Below, piece after piece: positions 63,034 to 64,000 of a stretch of 64,000 nucleotides of DNA. A program made the position numbers and the translations under genes. Each line of letters starts with the position of its first letter. Position 1 is the stretch's first letter. The DNA lies in NCBI GenBank assembly GCA_947179155.2, contig OX359278.1, forward strand, positions 24,414,744 to 24,478,743, read 5' to 3'. The notes beneath the pieces were generated by a model. It saw nothing but the letters and a program-made list of their open reading frames with translations. It was not told the origin of the DNA and searched no databases. The DNA comes from Hedera helix (Eukaryota; Streptophyta; Magnoliopsida; Apiales; Araliaceae).

Positions 63034-64000
63034 AATTTCGAGGAAAGAACGAAACGAATAGCGAGTTTCCTCAAAGGAAGACTTGTGTGCGTTGTACGCA
63101 TTCTTCTCGATGCGAGAGTGATAGGATTGGTTCTTTTGAAACTAACCGATGTATAACGAAGTAATATGACTCTTAATCACCTATTTGTTTGCAAATTTAG
63201 AGGAAATAACGAAACGAATAGCGAGTTTCCTCAAATGAAGACTTGTGTGCGTTGTACGCATTGTTCTCGATGCGAGAGTGATAGGATTGGTTCTTTTGAG
63301 ACTAACCGATGTATAACGAAGTAATATGACTCTTAATCACCTATTTGTTTTCAAATTTCGAGGAAAGAACGAAACGAATAGCGAGTTTCCTCAAAGGGAG
63401 ATTTGTGTGCGTTGTACGCATTGTTCTCGATGCGAGAGTGATAGGATTGGTCCTTTTGAGGCTAACCGATGTATAACGAAGTAATATGACTCTTAATCAC
63501 CTATTTGTTTGCAAATTTTGAGAAAAGAACGAAACGAATAGCGAGTTTCCTCAAATGAAGACTTGTGTGCGTTGTACGCATTGTTCTCGATGCGAGAGTG
63601 ATAGGATTGGTTCTTTTGAGACTAACCGATGTATAACGAAGTAATATGACTCTTAATCACCTATTTGTTTGCAAATTTAGAGGAAATAACGAAACGAATA
63701 GCGAGTTTCCTCAAATGAAGACTTGTGTGCGTTGTACGCATTGTTCTCGATGCGAGAGTGAGAGGATTGGTTCTTTTGAGACTAACCGATGTATAACGAA
63801 GTAATATGACTCTTAATCACCTATTTGTTTTCAAATTTAGAGGAAATAACGAAACGAATAGCGAGTTTGCTCAAATAAAGACTTGTGTGCGTTGTACGCA
63901 TTGTTCTCGATGCGAGAGTGATAGGATTGGTTCTTTTGAGACTAACCGATGTATAACGAAGTAATATGACTCTTAATCACCTATTTGTTTTCAAATTTCG
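63034..64000 (+). repeat. Right edge of window, six satellite monomers and a 7-base stub
   Basis: The monomers are C-head aaggaag/gcattc, A-head, C-head with aagggag and gatttgtgtg, G-head, A-head with gagagtgaga, and A-head with agtttgctca and aataaag. The stub aatttcg at 63994 shows the array continues beyond the window. Confidence 0.9.

Larger units (their letters stand above)
1..64000 (+). repeat. 160-bp satellite DNA array, about 400 monomers
   Basis: The sequence repeats every 160 bp from the first to the last base. Monomers begin at 1, 161, 321 and so on to 43201, then at 43354 and every 160 bp to 63834, with a 7-base stub at 63994-64000. That is 270 full monomers, one of 153 bp and 129 more full ones, all in the same orientation. 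Landmarks in almost every copy are acgaatagcg (21-30), tgtgtgcgttgtacgcattg (51-70), gagagtgata (81-90), aaccgatgta (111-120) and atatgactct (131-140). Variation is nearly all single-base substitution; most copies differ from the majority sequence at a handful of sites and the most divergent at about 10-11. The C-head consensus has 36 G and 25 C in 160 bp. Nothing else interrupts the array. It is a eukaryotic-style satellite. A centromeric or heterochromatic location is inference, and I do not recognise it as a named family. Confidence 0.99.

Noticed and set aside
1..64000. CRISPR array
   Set aside because: The 160-bp repeat is continuous with no unique spacers, and variation is point substitution inside the repeat.
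1..64000. Tandem tRNA, 5S rRNA or SINE-derived array
   Set aside because: No tRNA or 5S fold is seen. A ggttc at consensus 96-100 resembles the first half of a B box, but the rest does not match and no A box lies upstream.
1..64000. Bacterial repeat region or phage origin (iterons)
   Set aside because: No coding sequence, ribosome-binding site or replication gene occurs in 64 kb, and 400 monomers of 160 bp is not an iteron layout.
1..64000. Promoters and terminators
   Set aside because: TATA-like strings (gtataacg, aatatgac) and the small dyads recur in every monomer without any gene to serve, so they are not called as regulatory sites.
1..64000. Dimeric 320-bp base unit for the whole array
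   Set aside because: A-head/T-head alternation occurs in parts of zone I, but head types do not alternate elsewhere, so the base period is one monomer.

Overview
The whole window is one uninterrupted tandem satellite array. It holds no gene, RNA gene, transposon, CRISPR array or unique sequence. The monomer is 160 bp. Setting its start at the aattt that follows the ttttca/ttgca block, I count 400 head-to-tail monomers, all on the same strand, plus a 7-base stub at the right edge. 399 are exactly 160 bp. The exception is the monomer at 43201-43353, which has lost 7 bp and shifts the register of everything to its right. Neither array edge lies in the window, so 64 kb is a minimum length.

The organism cannot be named from this. 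Long arrays of a roughly nucleosome-sized monomer are typical of eukaryotic centromeric, pericentromeric or subtelomeric heterochromatin, so a eukaryotic chromosome is the natural reading. The consensus monomer is about 38% G+C. It carries 10 CpG dinucleotides where its base composition predicts about 5.6. That lack of CpG decay fits a genome or locus without heavy germline CpG methylation, such as many invertebrates, but this is inference.

The monomer has internal structure: a 10-bp inverted repeat (positions 4-13 and 33-42), two neighbouring 13-bp dyads (55-67 and 72-84), and an AT-rich stretch at 129-165. None of these has a proven function.

Above the monomer level the array is a mosaic of variant haplotypes copied in blocks. 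From left to right: 1-5760 is built from T-type/A-type monomers and a recurrent four-monomer cassette. 5761-15040 contains a near-perfect 3 kb block present twice at 5,760-bp spacing. 15041-42560 is marked by a two-monomer haplotype (gtttcaatga then gatagca then aaatttgagg) that is absent further left. 42561-56800 is marked by a gagagttata...taccgaag haplotype and holds a 3.7 kb block duplicated at 5,920-bp spacing, with a 960-bp tandem duplication between the copies. 56800-62073 is a 2,880-bp higher-order duplication differing at only about four visible bases. 62394-64000 starts with four consecutive monomers sharing agtttgctca. No single fixed higher-order unit runs through the array. Units of 1, 2, 6, 7, 9, 10, 18, 36 and 37 monomers coexist, with hybrid monomers at junctions, as repeated unequal exchange or conversion would produce.

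The few open reading frames (longest 99 codons) are by-products of point mutations that remove one of the monomer's many stop codons. I do not call them genes.
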